Below are positions 38,484-49,090 of a stretch of DNA of 64,000 bases, one piece after another; positions within the stretch are counted from its first letter, which is position 1; each line of letters begins with the position of its first letter. This DNA comes from Polytrichum commune (taxonomy: Eukaryota; Streptophyta; Polytrichopsida; Polytrichales; Polytrichaceae): assembly GCA_950295325.1 (NCBI GenBank), contig OX485803.1, forward strand, positions 74,661,554 to 74,725,553. The letters run 5' to 3'. The position numbers and the translations under genes were made by a program. The notes under the pieces were generated by a model. The model made no database searches and was not told where the DNA came from. It worked only from the letters and a program-made list of their open reading frames with translations.

Positions 38484-38730
38484 TTGGCTAGGGATTTGTG
38501 GTGTTTATGTAAACTCATCAACTGTGAAGGCAAAAATGCAGTGATATATTATAACATGTAATTTTATTTTTTAAGACGGCTAGACTCTAGATAGAGTTAG
38601 AGGCCATGAATTAGTCTAGTGGAGTCGAATTGGAATGAATCAGCCCTCGATCTTGTAAGGACTTTTTTTCATTGGAGTCCCTTTATCCACGATGGTTGAG
38701 TTCACCTAGATGCCACAAATCCCAAGCCCT
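38484..38730. mobile_element. Short TIR element (~247 bp), family 'GGATTTGTGGYGTC', copy 1
   Basis: The ends are inverted copies. The left reads GGCTAGGGATTTGTGGTGTT and the right (reverse complement) reads GGGCTTGGGATTTGTGGCAT, both followed by a diverged GTAAACTCATC/GTGAACTCAACC stretch. Possible imperfect 8-bp flanks (TTCATCTT and TTCACCTT) would fit a hAT-type insertion. Non-coding. A second copy is at 40052-40298. Confidence 0.72.
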
Positions 38731-40051
38731 TCACCTTTATCATAGCCCTAAGCTCATGTGTGAACCCGAGATGAGTTAACTTAGCAAGGCGGACAACCAC
38801 AACTACCCTAAATAGTCCTAATATTGTGGGCCACAATACTTTTCAAGAGCACATGCTAATTCTCATAATGAAATTAATGTGAGCCACATTATTTTTCAAC
38901 CCATGCCAAACTTTTAGCAGGGGCCACATTAATTGTTTTTCCTAGAAAATTAATGTGGGTGGTTGTTATATTTTGTGCTATTTTTATCCTATAACTAATA
39001 TTTAATGTGTTGGTCGGAAGTCTTCATGAAGACTTGGGATCTTGGACCCTCATTAATTCTACCTTGACTAGAAAGTTAGAGTGGCTCACATTGATTATTT
39101 CCATGTAAATTATCCACCCAACTTTATTTTGTGTACTTCCACTTGCCCACTACAATACAAGGTGTAGTTGGGATAGTTGTAGTTCACTTTGTTTGGCTTT
39201 ATTTGTTTGTAGTTACTACCATAGAGGGTTCTCTATTATGACACCAAATAATTCTAATCTCCTCGATTTTTTCCATGTGTCATGCTCACACTCCTTAAGA
39301 CCCACTTATATCTCATATGAAAATTGCATTCCAACACATGTAGAGATGAAATAGAGAACCTATACGATACATGGTGTTGGGAGACAACTTCAAATCTATG
39401 TGGCTATTCTACGCAACACAAAGAAGTTCTCGAAGTGAGAAACGAGCCGAGTCATAGCCCCGGTCGGTAACAACTTACGATATAGCACTTTGTTGTTGAT
39501 AACGTATGTGAAGTAAGGCGGTGAGTGGGCCTTACTATGCAAATACTCTTATCAACCGGACACCTATAAGTGGAGGTCACTTTACACTATGTCCAAGGGC
39601 CACAACCATGGTATTCACACGAGCTCCAAATTGTGTGGTGAGGAGGAGTACAGTATTGCATTGGATTTGTTAATCAACTTAACCTAATATCCTAAGAGAA
39701 GTGGGTGCAAAGCTAAAAGTGTCCATTTTAGGTTCACATATCATCTTGTGTGATTAGGTATGTTTTCTTGGGCACTCTAATTCTCGTGATGTTTGTTTCA
39801 AGATTGCATACAGATTTAGATCGACTCTAAGTGAAGCAACCAAATATTTCATGTTGGAAACAACATCATAGTCATATTTCTTTCTTATGTCATGTTCTCA
39901 ATTGAATGTTGATTCATTACCACCTTATTCATGTGGGTCCATGTTAACCAAATGTATACATATCGTAGTTTTTAAGCAAGTTACACTCGGTTAAAAGATG
40001 TGGATAAGAGTTGAAGTAGAAATGATATGTCAATGAGCTGATCTTGACAAG
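38731..40051. other. Gene-free interval
   Basis: No gene, RNA or complete element is recognised. Phrases shared with other parts (AAAGAAGTTCTCGAAGTGAGAA at 39420 and AAAGAGGTTCTCACAATGAGAA at 38380, each given approximately) show another diverged local repeat. Confidence 0.4.
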
Positions 40052-40298
40052 GGCTAAGGATTCACGGTGTCTACATAAACTCATCCATTGCGCAAGTGGA
40101 AAACATAATGAATTACATTACAACGTGTAAATGATTGTTTTTAAACGGCTTGACTCTAAGAAATAGCATCAAAGACTCCAATTTGATACATAATGCATTT
40201 GGAATGGATCAACCCTCGATCTTATAGGAGACTTGTTTTTACCAAAGCCCCTTCATCCACAATGGATGAGTTTACATGGACGCCACAAATCCCATGCC
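40052..40298. mobile_element. Short TIR element (~247 bp), family 'GGATTTGTGGYGTC', copy 2
   Basis: The left end is GGGCTAAGGATTCACGGTGT, then CTACATAAACTCATCCATTG. The right end in reverse complement is GGCATGGGATTTGTGGCGTC, then CATGTAAACTCATCCATTG. Flanks CTTGACAA and TTCGACAA agree at six of eight positions. The interior matches copy 1 (AACGTGTAA..., GGAATGGATCAACCCTCGAT). Non-autonomous; hAT affinity is tentative. Confidence 0.75.
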
Positions 40299-42199
40299 TT
40301 CGACAAGGGAACAAGCCATATTATTACTCGGTTTTGGGTTTATAATGTTGGTAAGGTAGAAATATCATAACCCGTGAAAATAAGGTGATTCGCATCGAAG
40401 ATATGGTCTGACAATCATGAGATAATTTTCCAAGATAGACGAGAAGGATTCATGAAGAATGCAAGTTGTTTCATATTTTTTTGCCCTATATAAAAATGCT
40501 ACAATTTCTCAAAGTGGAAAGTTGCCCAACCCTCTACTCGTTCACTACATTCTCCCTACACCAAACACAGTAATCCGCATTTCCATACATAACATCACCT
40601 AAATCAGTTACCTCACGAGTACATTAACACTTGACTCCCATTGGCTACACTAAGTGTACACGCATTGAAGTTGCCGCCGAGCCATGATTCGTTTTAGAAA
40701 TGGCACTTCACCATTATGACGGCGGTCTAGTGCACGGCTAGAGGGTGGTTAATGGGGTTATGGTCTTCCTACCTTAGCACAAACTTCCATGATACAACAT
40801 CATATGGGACACATTGCCTATACTTGTATGAGCTCTGGTAGAGAGAGTTAGAACATATGTACTAACTGCAATGGTTGAGTTTGGTTATAAAACATGAGAT
40901 TTGTTGTGTATGATTGTGTTGTATGACCCATGTGCATTTGTGTGTATGACATGCATATCTCTACCACATCGAGTTGTGCTATATACTCATCCATACCATG
41001 TTAAACGGAGGCTTAATAACAATCCATAATAACTCAAGGGTTGTGAGGTTTTGAAGTGTCATGGTCTCCCAATATTTTATTAGACCAACTTCTTTGAGGT
41101 TGTTTTGACATAAAATACAATAGACCTTGATACACTATCCATTACATGTCGCGTAGGACTCCACGTAGGTTTTCATCCATGAAGAACTTCCTTGACACCT
41201 TAGACCTTGAAGCTCTAGTGTAAAGTGATATGGGATGGTCTATGTATTTTCCACCAATGAGAGAATTTAGATCTCAATGATCACAACCCCTCAAGCTATA
41301 TTGCAAGTGCACTCATCGTATGTGGCCTTATGTGATCACTTTTCTTAATTTCATACACCTATATTCGAGTGGCATCATGTGGCACACCTTGTGGTTAAAA
41401 TTGGACCCCAAGGGATACATGTCACTCGTGATGAGAATTGACAACAAGCTTGCAAAATAAAAACTAAATCATAGGTTCGACAATGAACACATATGGGACA
41501 TCTATGAGACCATTTAAAGAGAAAGAGAATGGTCACTTTGAACTTCTTACAATGTTTGCATCTCAACTCTGATTACGAGATCTTGAAATGACAACTGTGC
41601 ATAATTTGTAATCACTAGTTGGTGACAAAATCTCCAATTCAATCCTACAACCCAATGGGTAAGGAGTGGTTTGTGATATGATGTGGCTCCAAGAATGGAT
41701 ACTAAAAAGACACGTGTTTAAAAGAGATACGACAACGTGCTCGAAATATGACAACCGCTCTATGTCCACAAAATTGGGGGAGACCTATGCGACCATTCGA
41801 TGAGCACGAGTATCCTCACTCAGATGGTGAACAAAATATTCATATAAGCTCCAAGAATGATGAGGACAACAACTATGGCCTCAATTTGGATTCGCTAACC
41901 ATCGTGTACTAATCACGTATTAAGGTAGAAATATCATAACCCATACCCACCCTCTAGCCATGCACTACTATGATCGGGGAGAACCGGCAGTTAATTACAG
42001 ATGAACCGGTTGAGTTTGAGAAATAACCGGTTGAATTTCAAGACTTCATGAGAATTACCAATCACTTTAGAGGAATTTATGGAATATACCTCAAATTAAT
42101 ATAGAAAACCCGAAGGATGTGAACATGTAACCGGTTGGACTTGCAAACACTAGGATCTCAACCGATTATGCCCAAAAATCTCCCCGATCACTGGTGCAC
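40299..42199. other. Gene-free interval with dispersed repeats
   Basis: No gene is supported. An inverted R1 copy occupies about 41560-41930. The sequence at 40440-40740 reappears, inverted and diverged, at about 43650-44010 on the other side of the 42200-43626 element; shared pieces are the AAATGGCACTTCACCATTATGAC and GAGTACATTAACACTTGAC blocks. This makes it a further repeat family. Confidence 0.5.
41560..41930 (-). repeat. Dispersed repeat family R1, copy f (opposite orientation)
   Basis: Read on the minus strand it contains the GGCCATAGTTGTTG block, TTCTTGGAGC, GTCTTTTTAGTATCCATTCT and CACATCATATCACAAACC, in the R1 order. Non-coding. Confidence 0.55.
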
Positions 42200-43626
42200 C
42201 TCGGGGGGTGCACTGTACTAAGCATGTACGAGTATACGTGAGTGCACAAGAGGGGTATTGATTTGGACCTTGCCATATTACATATACATATGGTATACAT
42301 GTTATAATTTTTAGTTACGTACATATATGGAAGGCCTTTAAAAAGTATACAATAATTGTACTTGTATGGTAGTGTTACTATACTACATATCATAAGTTTT
42401 CATATTGGATGAAATTAGGATTAACTAGGATTAACGATTTTTGTTAGCAACCTTATAGGGTAGTATGAACCATGAACAAGGTATCAAGGTAATATCGGGG
42501 AAAGAGGCAGTATTAGGGTCCTGAAATGATTCGTTCATCTCAAAGTAACAAGGACCCTTTTCCCCTCCCATCCCTAGGTTTTTGTTTTCTCTTTTTGTCG
42601 GGCGTTGAAGGTTTTTGTTTTCTCTTCTAGTCGGGCGCCGAAGGTTTTTGTTTTCTCTTCTCGCATAGCCTGCTTCTTTTGCCGACAACTGCTTTACTTT
42701 TCCTTCTTTCACCTGTTGCTTCCAGCGCTTCTCAACGTCCCTGCGGTTACTGCTGCCGTGGGAATCACCGAAAGTCCTGACATTGTCATGGCCTCGTTAT
42801 GAAATTCCCTCTCTATCAAATGCAAAGTCAGTTGTGGCTTATGTAATGGTAGGGGAGTCTAGAATTTTTAAAGTACACTTGTTAGTCAATTGAATGGCAA
42901 TCCTTCTTGTGTAAAGATCGGTTGACTCGAATTAGAGCTGGCATATTATATATGAAGCCTAAACTCCTGAGTGCTGGAAACCATGACACTTTGTTAAAGC
43001 TTGGTTGTGACTGTGTTGTGTGTTTTTTGAACACACCTAAAGCTAAAACTGTGAAAAAACAAGGTAGGCCAAAAGAATCTACTTGAGTTAAGGTTTGGTT
43101 TGTTGGGAGAGTTTATAGGATGCGGAGGAAGTTTGGTAATCGTGGGGTGGAGTATAGGGATCCAATTGACTTGATGGACCATCCATCAAACGTGGAGATT
43201 GGTTTATGTTGGTATCAAAAAGGGGCTAACAACAAGTGGACATATGATCTTACTGATCATTTGATGGTAGACTTAGAGACAATAATTGCATTGGCTATAA
43301 TGACATATATTGGTGAATCAAATGTTTATGAGTTACATCCGAGAGATGAAAAAGTTTTCAACGACTTTGCTGATGAAAGCTAGGATATTTTGTTATACAT
43401 ATTATAGGGGTTGATTATTGTTCAAAAATATATTTGTATACTTATGTTAATGACTATATATGAATGGATGTTTTTTTGTGTATACATATTGTTACTTGCA
43501 TATTTATTGTTGCAATTGTATGTGTATTACTTCATTTCACAAAAAATAACTTGTATATAGGGGGTTTTTAGAGTATGCAGTGAACGCACGTGATTCTAGG
43601 TTTTAATGAAAGGTGCACCCCCCGAG
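42200..43626. mobile_element. 1.4-kb TIR element, family 'CTCGGGGNGTGCAC', with perfect 8-bp target duplication
   Basis: Both ends begin CTCGGGGGGTGCAC (the right end in reverse complement). A perfect 8-bp duplication, TGGTGCAC, flanks it (42192-42199 and 43627-43634). The subterminal text of the right end (CCTAGAATCACGTGCGTTCAC, shown in part) resembles that of the 414-bp MITE at 45903-46316. Eight-base targets fit hAT or Mutator-type elements. The middle holds three ~33-bp units rich in GGTTTTTGTTTTCTC (42578-42675) and an 87-codon frame at 43120-43383. No transposase domain is recognised, so it is non-autonomous or decayed. Confidence 0.85.
43120..43383 (+). CDS. Unrecognised 87-residue frame inside the 1.4-kb TIR element
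   Basis: Starts MRRKFGNRGVEYRDPIDL and ends at a TAG at 43381-43383. Composition is balanced and not low-complexity, with a Trp, several acidic residues and no membrane segment. I do not recognise a family. It could be a fragment of a captured host gene or of the element's former transposase. The sequence upstream in the other frames carries stops. Weak evidence; it may be chance. Confidence 0.25.
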   Translation: MRRKFGNRGVEYRDPIDLMDHPSNVEIGLCWYQKGANNKWTYDLTDHLMVDLETIIALAIMTYIGESNVYELHPRDEKVFNDFADES

Positions 43627-45581
43627 TGGTGCACTAGACCGTTGTCATAATGGTGAAGTGCCATTTCTAAAACGGATCATGATTCAGCAACAACTTCAAT
43701 GCGTGTATACTTAGTGTAGCCAATGGGGGTCAAGTGTTAATGTACTCATGAGGTAATCGATTTAGGCGATGTTTTGTACGGAAATGCAGATTACCGTGTT
43801 CAACGTAGGGAGAATCTAGTGAACGAGCAGGGATCTGGACAACATTCCACTTTGAAAAATTGTAGCAATTTTTTATGTCGGGCAAAAAAATATGAAACAA
43901 CTTGCATTCTTCGTGAATCCTTCTCGTCTATATTGGAAAATTATCTCATGATTGTCAGACCAGATCTTCAATGCGAATCGCCTTATTTTCATGGGCTATG
44001 GTATTTCTACCTTATGTATCCCACGAGGAGTGGGCTAGTCAGAAAGAAGTAACCATTGAAGACCCACGTACCTTGGTGAGCTTCTGGCAAATTCTTGGGA
44101 TCCGAGCTCAACTATTACAGTGTGCAATGCCTGGTGGATTTCATGCGGATACTTTGTCCATGGTCCACGTGCTTGTTCCACTCAATATCTTCTCCCCCCA
44201 ACCCTAGTCACAGATTCGCAGGTTGAGTTCCAGAAATAACTGGTTGAAGTTCAAGACATCAGGAAATTTACCCATCGTTTCTAGAGGAATCTGTAGAATA
44301 TACCCGAGTTTGTAAAGGAAAACCAAAGGAAATTTACACATCGTTCTAGAGGAAACTGTGGAATATGCCTCGAGTTTGTAAAGGAAAACCAAAGGAAATT
44401 TACACATCGTTCTAGAGGAATCAGTGGAATATACCTCGAGTTTGTAAAGGAAAACCGAGTGATCACAATATGTAACCGGTTGGACTTGGAAACACTAGGA
44501 TATTGACCGAGTATGCCCCAAACATCCTCCCCAGACAATGGTTCCACTCTATGATCAGGGAGAACCAACGGCTAGTTCATTATCAGCCGATGGATTTCCC
44601 CTCATGGCCGGTCCAAATTTCCAACCATTGGATGGCAATCCAACTGTAATTTCAATCCTCCGGCAATTAGCCGATGGACTAGAGAATGTCCCGGAAATGT
44701 AGCCGATTCGTCTTGTAAGTTACTGGATTTCAACCGGAAGAAGTATTCAAATTTCAAATATTGGCCGATACCCGTGTCTACATCTAACTTAGAAAGTATG
44801 ATGCGTGTTGCTATAGAAGGCCCAAACAATGACTTTGATGACATTCTAACAAGTGCTCTAGATCTTTGGAAGGATGCCACTAAGTTTCGCTATTTGTGTA
44901 GCAATCCATAGTGTTATTTGTTTGGGGCATCTGATGATGCACTTGAGGAAGTACCCTAAACCTTAAACTTTTTTAATTATGCAACCTTTCCATGACCAGA
45001 TCCAATTGCTTCTATGAAGAATTGGGGGACCCTTGGCCTTCAAGCGGTGAAGGCATTGCTAGGTTCAATTCCTGCCAAGGATGTTAACTCTTCAAATTTA
45101 AAGTTTTGAACATGCCTTTCTTTTCACTTATTCAAGATTTTGTACTAAGAAATGATTTCTAATAACTTTTCATACGTTTTTTAAACAATTAGTACCGATA
45201 GAAATTCCATTTAATTGGATATTGGCCAATGAAAATATGAAAATATAGGCAATTGGCCGATTGATTTTACAAAAGACCGGCTCTTGCCGATGTAAATTGG
45301 AAAAAATCCGACCCTTCGTAGCAACTACCGGCAATTAGCCACTAAGGCTTCAAAAACTTCCCAGACACTGGTTCCACTGAGTATGGATGTTACTCCGATT
45401 GGTCACATCAATTGCTATATATATGGAGCTCAATGTGCCATAGCATGAGTCATCGTGTATGCTCACACTATTCCACACTCCTAAATAGTGTGGTGTACAC
45501 TAAATAGTGGTTTCCGAAGCACGTTGCAAAATGCCTCTGCATGAACAAAGATGTTTGTTGGAGCATGTGATATTTGTCTTA
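43627..45581. other. Gene-free interval flanking TIR elements
   Basis: The first part (43640-44010) is the inverted partner of the 40440-40740 repeat. A 3 x 66-bp array is at 44262-44457. Around 44560-45360 many short words of the type GGCCGAT/GGCAATTAGCC occur on both strands. No gene. Confidence 0.45.
44262..44457 (+). repeat. Tandem array, 3 x 66 bp
   Basis: Units start with GGAAATTTAC at 44262, 44328 and 44394. Each continues TCTAGAGGAA, GAATATRCC, CGAGTTTGTAAAGGAAAACC. The single-copy ancestor resembles 42040-42110, within the 'ACCGGTTGG' repeat. Confidence 0.85.
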
Positions 45582-46522
45582 CACCGTTTATGGTATTTGG
45601 TGTCCCATGCGGAATAGTGTCACGTACCCTATTTTGAGGTGTATGCTAGGTTTCGTTGATGTTGAACAATTTCACCGTAAGCGTCAGCTGGTGATACTTG
45701 GCATGCAAGTGGGCTTACTAATATCTCGGCATGAGTATGATTAATCGTGTTATGAAGTGCACACATGTGTTATGCAATGGTCTACAAGTTGACTATACAC
45801 TTGTCATTAATATGCTCAAGAATATCCTCCACTTGCATATTACAATGTAAGTTGCAATGTCGTTGGTATGCTTAAAAAGACCTTCCCCTTGCATACTAAA
45901 ACCTCGGGGAGTGCACTTAAAGTTAAGACTAGGAATCACGTGAGTGCGTACTTTTGACCCCCCTATGTATGTACTAAAAAATCATCTAAAATTTGTAAAA
46001 AAAAATATGAAGTTGTTAAACACAATCTAAAGCTCTTGTTGTATAAATTTCAAAAAATAATCAATTGTAAATATTTTTAAACTGATTTTTGAAGCAAAAA
46101 CAACGCATTCTAGTTCAAACTTCTATCATTTTTTTAAATAAATTTTAAAAACTTTTCGTCCGGAAATTTATACCAAGTGATAGATATATACGTAATGATT
46201 TGGCACTTAAAAAGTCTTAATTTAAAATTTATTTTAAGGCCAAGTATTGTAGGGGGTATGCCATTAAAACGCACTCACATGTATTCCTAATCTTAACTTC
46301 AAGTGCACTCCCCGGGACTAAAACGCACGACTATCGTCTAACATATCTTAACGTGCTATTCTAAATGTCATAATGTAAATAACTTTTCACTTTAAAGAAG
46401 TTACTTATGTTCACAAATGGAATTGTATCAACAATTAGCGGGCGTGACACTTTGAGACCTCTAGGCACCTCGACAAGGCCCTCCACAAATAGCATACGTG
46501 ACACTAAATACCATAAACGGTG
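45582..46522. mobile_element. TIR element, family 'CACCRTTTATGG', copy B, carrying a nested MITE
   Basis: The left end CACCGTTTATGGTATTTGGTG and the right end (reverse complement) CACCGTTTATGGTATTTAGTG are nearly perfect inverted copies. TA lies on each side (45580-45581 and 46523-46524). Removing the nested 414-bp insert and its 8-bp duplication leaves 519 bp, similar to the 540-bp copy at 15885-16424. Non-coding. Confidence 0.8.
45903..46316. mobile_element. 414-bp MITE, family 'CTCGGGGNGTGCAC', nested, perfect 8-bp target duplication
   Basis: Terminal inverted repeats of about 45 bp begin CYCGGGGAGTGCAC and run through GTTAAGAYTAGGAAT to GTGAGTGCG. ACTAAAAC is duplicated exactly (45895-45902 and 46317-46324). 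The interior is AT-rich and non-coding. It inserted into the TIR element at 45582-46522 and is therefore younger than it. It shares its ends with the 1.4-kb element at 42200-43626. Confidence 0.92.
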
Positions 46523-47684
46523 TAGTACATAATTCATGTATCACAAGAACCAAAATAAAATGTATATCGTGGCTCACCCTAGCTCATCATAAAAGCACAA
46601 AAAAATAGAATTGAAGTGTCTCCACGACTTATCACAAAAGTGCAAAGAAATGCTTGATTGTGGTGACATTCTCAAAAAGATCAAACTTGCTTTCCTAAGG
46701 TATGTGGGTGTTATTTGGTCCAACTTTCATGTCTCCAACTTCTGTTGATTAAATTTATGCAACAAAAGTCGTGGTTGCATTAGCAAATCTACGATGAAAA
46801 TTTGCAAAAACCATATTGTAAATTGGACCTCCCCCGATTTAGTTATGGTTATCGGAAGTGTATGTTTGTTGATTTCTTAACTAGATACATAGGTTCTCCC
46901 AACTTGTGTTCAAGATTGAGTTTAGAGTAGTCATTATTATTTGAAGACATAGTATAATCTATTTTAAGCGCATGTCTTTTTGATGTTTTCTCTTTGATCG
47001 TCATAAAACCACGTACCAATCAAATATAAGGGTTCAATTAAGAAAACTGGTCATTGGAGACCCATCTACTTTACTTACTAAAGACAAGGTTTGTTACTAG
47101 GTCGCAACGGGAATGAGAGGTGCACTTGATAGTTTGTTACTAGGTAGATAGGTTCGTTAATTTAGGTTACTAGGTAGTTCTAATAATTATCTCCATGTTT
47201 GACCTCTCCCCTCATTTCCTCATAACTATGGAAATGTTCGGGCAACACAAAAAAAGGAAGAAGAGATTAAAAACTATTAACACAGTAGTTCTTTGTCATG
47301 GTCCCTTGACATGCGCAGCGAGAGAACCTCTTTTGCCTCACCCACCACAAAACTTGTTGGACCATGACAGTGGATAATGTAGCCCTAAAAATAAGCCTTC
47401 TGGAGACCTCAAGTTCCATGGTCAATTTTACATATTTTTTCGTGATGTAAACCGAAGTGGTCATGGGACAAGTTCAACAACCAGTCACATATTTTAGAAG
47501 AGCAAGGGAGGATTTCAATTAAACAACCCCTACGCTTCTAAGCTTATGAACATTTGTATTTTATTTGTAACTATTGATAGGAAATTGAACCTCAATTTAA
47601 TACCAATCAAATAAAAGGATCCAATTAAGAAATGAACCACTGAGGACCCATCTACCTTACCTACTGAAGACAAGGTTGTTACTA
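46523..47684. other. Gene-free interval left of the large MULE
   Basis: It contains an inverted copy of R2 (about 46690-47050). A repeat around 47030-47140 also appears, interrupted by the MULE, at about 47600-47693 plus 60837-60860. No gene is supported. Confidence 0.5.
46690..47050 (-). repeat. Dispersed repeat family R2, copy c (opposite orientation)
   Basis: On the minus strand the blocks GATCAAAGAGAAAACATC, AAAAAGACATGCGC, CAACAAACATACACTTCCG and AGAAGTTGGAGACATGAAAG follow the order of 23380-23720 and 34540-34790. Confidence 0.55.
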
Positions 47685-47693
47685 GGACGCAAT
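47685..47693 (+). repeat. Target-site duplication, left copy (9 bp)
   Basis: GGACGCAAT, identical to 60837-60845 at the other side of the MULE. Nine-base duplications are the Mutator superfamily hallmark. Confidence 0.93.
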
Positions 47694-47736
47694 GGAAGAC
47701 GTTAAATACCCCCCCATGAACTTAGAGGGGGCACCT
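47694..47736 (+). repeat. MULE left terminal inverted repeat
   Basis: A 43-bp end matching the reverse complement of 60793-60836 with a few substitutions and a one-base difference in the C run. Key words are GACGTTAAATACCCCCCC, GAACTTA and GGGGGCACCT. Confidence 0.93.
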
Positions 47737-48009
47737 CTGATAGGTACAGGACTGCCCGCGAAGTGACGTCAGCAGTGTCCAGCCGTCCATCCACTCCACT
47801 CGACGTTCATCCACTCCACGTCCGCGTTGAAGGCGTCCTCCAAACCTGCGTAGCTAGGATTTAGTACACGACATTGACATATACTAAGATCCTTATACAT
47901 TTATACATACAATGTTATATACACAATGTTACAAGTATAGGGTACTATATATCCAGTTCTGCATCTGCTGTTCTGTATACCCAGATCTGTACACCCAGAC
48001 CCAGTTCTG

Positions 48010-48325
48010 CATATGTACATATACAGTACATGCTCTGTAGATCTGCGATGGAGTGTTCCTGTATATCTACCTATACAGAACATTCCCTTCAGATCTGCGA
48101 TGGAGTCGTTCTGCATATGTACCTATACAGAACATACTCTGCAGATCTGCAGAATGGACTCGTTCTCAATCTCTACCTATAGATAACATGATCTGCAGAT
48201 CTGTACATGGACTCGTTCTCAATATCTACCTATAGAGAACATGATCTGCAGATCTGTAAATGGACTCGTTCTCAATATCTACCTATACAGAACATGCTCT
48301 ACAGGTATGCGAATGGAGTGATTTT
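48010..48325 (+). repeat. MULE left subterminal array, ~6 x 51-54 bp
   Basis: Units contain CCTATAnAGAACATG, then CTCTGCAGATCTG, then TGGACTCGTTCTCAATATCTA. CTATA-word starts are near 48020, 48071, 48123, 48177, 48230 and 48283. Each unit carries an AGAACAT-type core that recurs, inverted, in the right subterminal array. Confidence 0.85.
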
Positions 48326-48442
48326 TGGATCTAGGGTTTAAGGGTCTTGGAACGCAGAGCACACATTTCTTTGCATAGTGTGTGATGGTTTAGGGTTTCG
48401 TCATTTGTGCTCGCGTTTTCAGATTTTGAGTTCTTTGCTATC

Positions 48443-49066
48443 CGTTTCCAGTTCTGCTGTTCGAAGTTGTTGGGTACTGCTCAAATCTTCTTCATCGCCT
48501 TCACCTTGCATTCCCTCCCTCGTTTCCAGTTCTGCTGTTCGAAGTAGTTGGGTACTGCTCAAATCTTCTTCATCGCCTTCACCTTGCATTCCCTCCCTCG
48601 TTTCCAATTCTGCTGTTCGAAGTAGTTGGGTACTGCTCAAATCTTCTTCATCGCCTTCACCTTGCATCCCCTCCCTCGTTTCCAGTTCTGCTGTTCGAAG
48701 TAGTTGGGTACTGCTCAAATCTTCTTCATCGCCTTCACCTTGCATCACCTCCCTCGTTTCCAATTCTGCTGTTCGAAGTAGTTGGGTACTGCTCAAATCT
48801 TCTTCATCGCCTTCACCTTGCATCCCCTCCCTCGTTTCCAGTTCTGTTGTTCGAAGTAGTTGGGTACTGCTCAAATCTTCTTCATCGCCTTCACCTTGCA
48901 TCCCCTCCCTCGTTTCCAGTTCTGCTGTTCGAAGTAGTTGGGTACTGCTCAAATCTTCTTCATCGCCTTCACCTTGCATCACCTCCCTCGTTTCCAGTTC
49001 TGCTGTTCGAAGTAGTTGGGTACTGCTCAAATCTTCTTCATCGCCTTCACCTTGCAAGGACACACC
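48443..49066. repeat. MULE array, 8 x 78 bp, open on both strands
   Basis: Eight units of exactly 78 bp start with CGTTTCCARTTCTG at 48443, 48521, 48599, 48677, 48755, 48833, 48911 and 48989. Because 78 is a multiple of three, long stop-free frames run through it on both strands: plus 48378-49175 with a 26-residue Ser-rich unit, and minus 48419-49138 with a 26-residue Glu/Asp-rich unit. The transposase ATG at 49091 lies just after the array. It may be transposase leader or promoter sequence; protein coding is not established on either strand. Confidence 0.9.
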
Positions 49067-49090
49067 CCCTCCCTCATCACATTCGTATTC

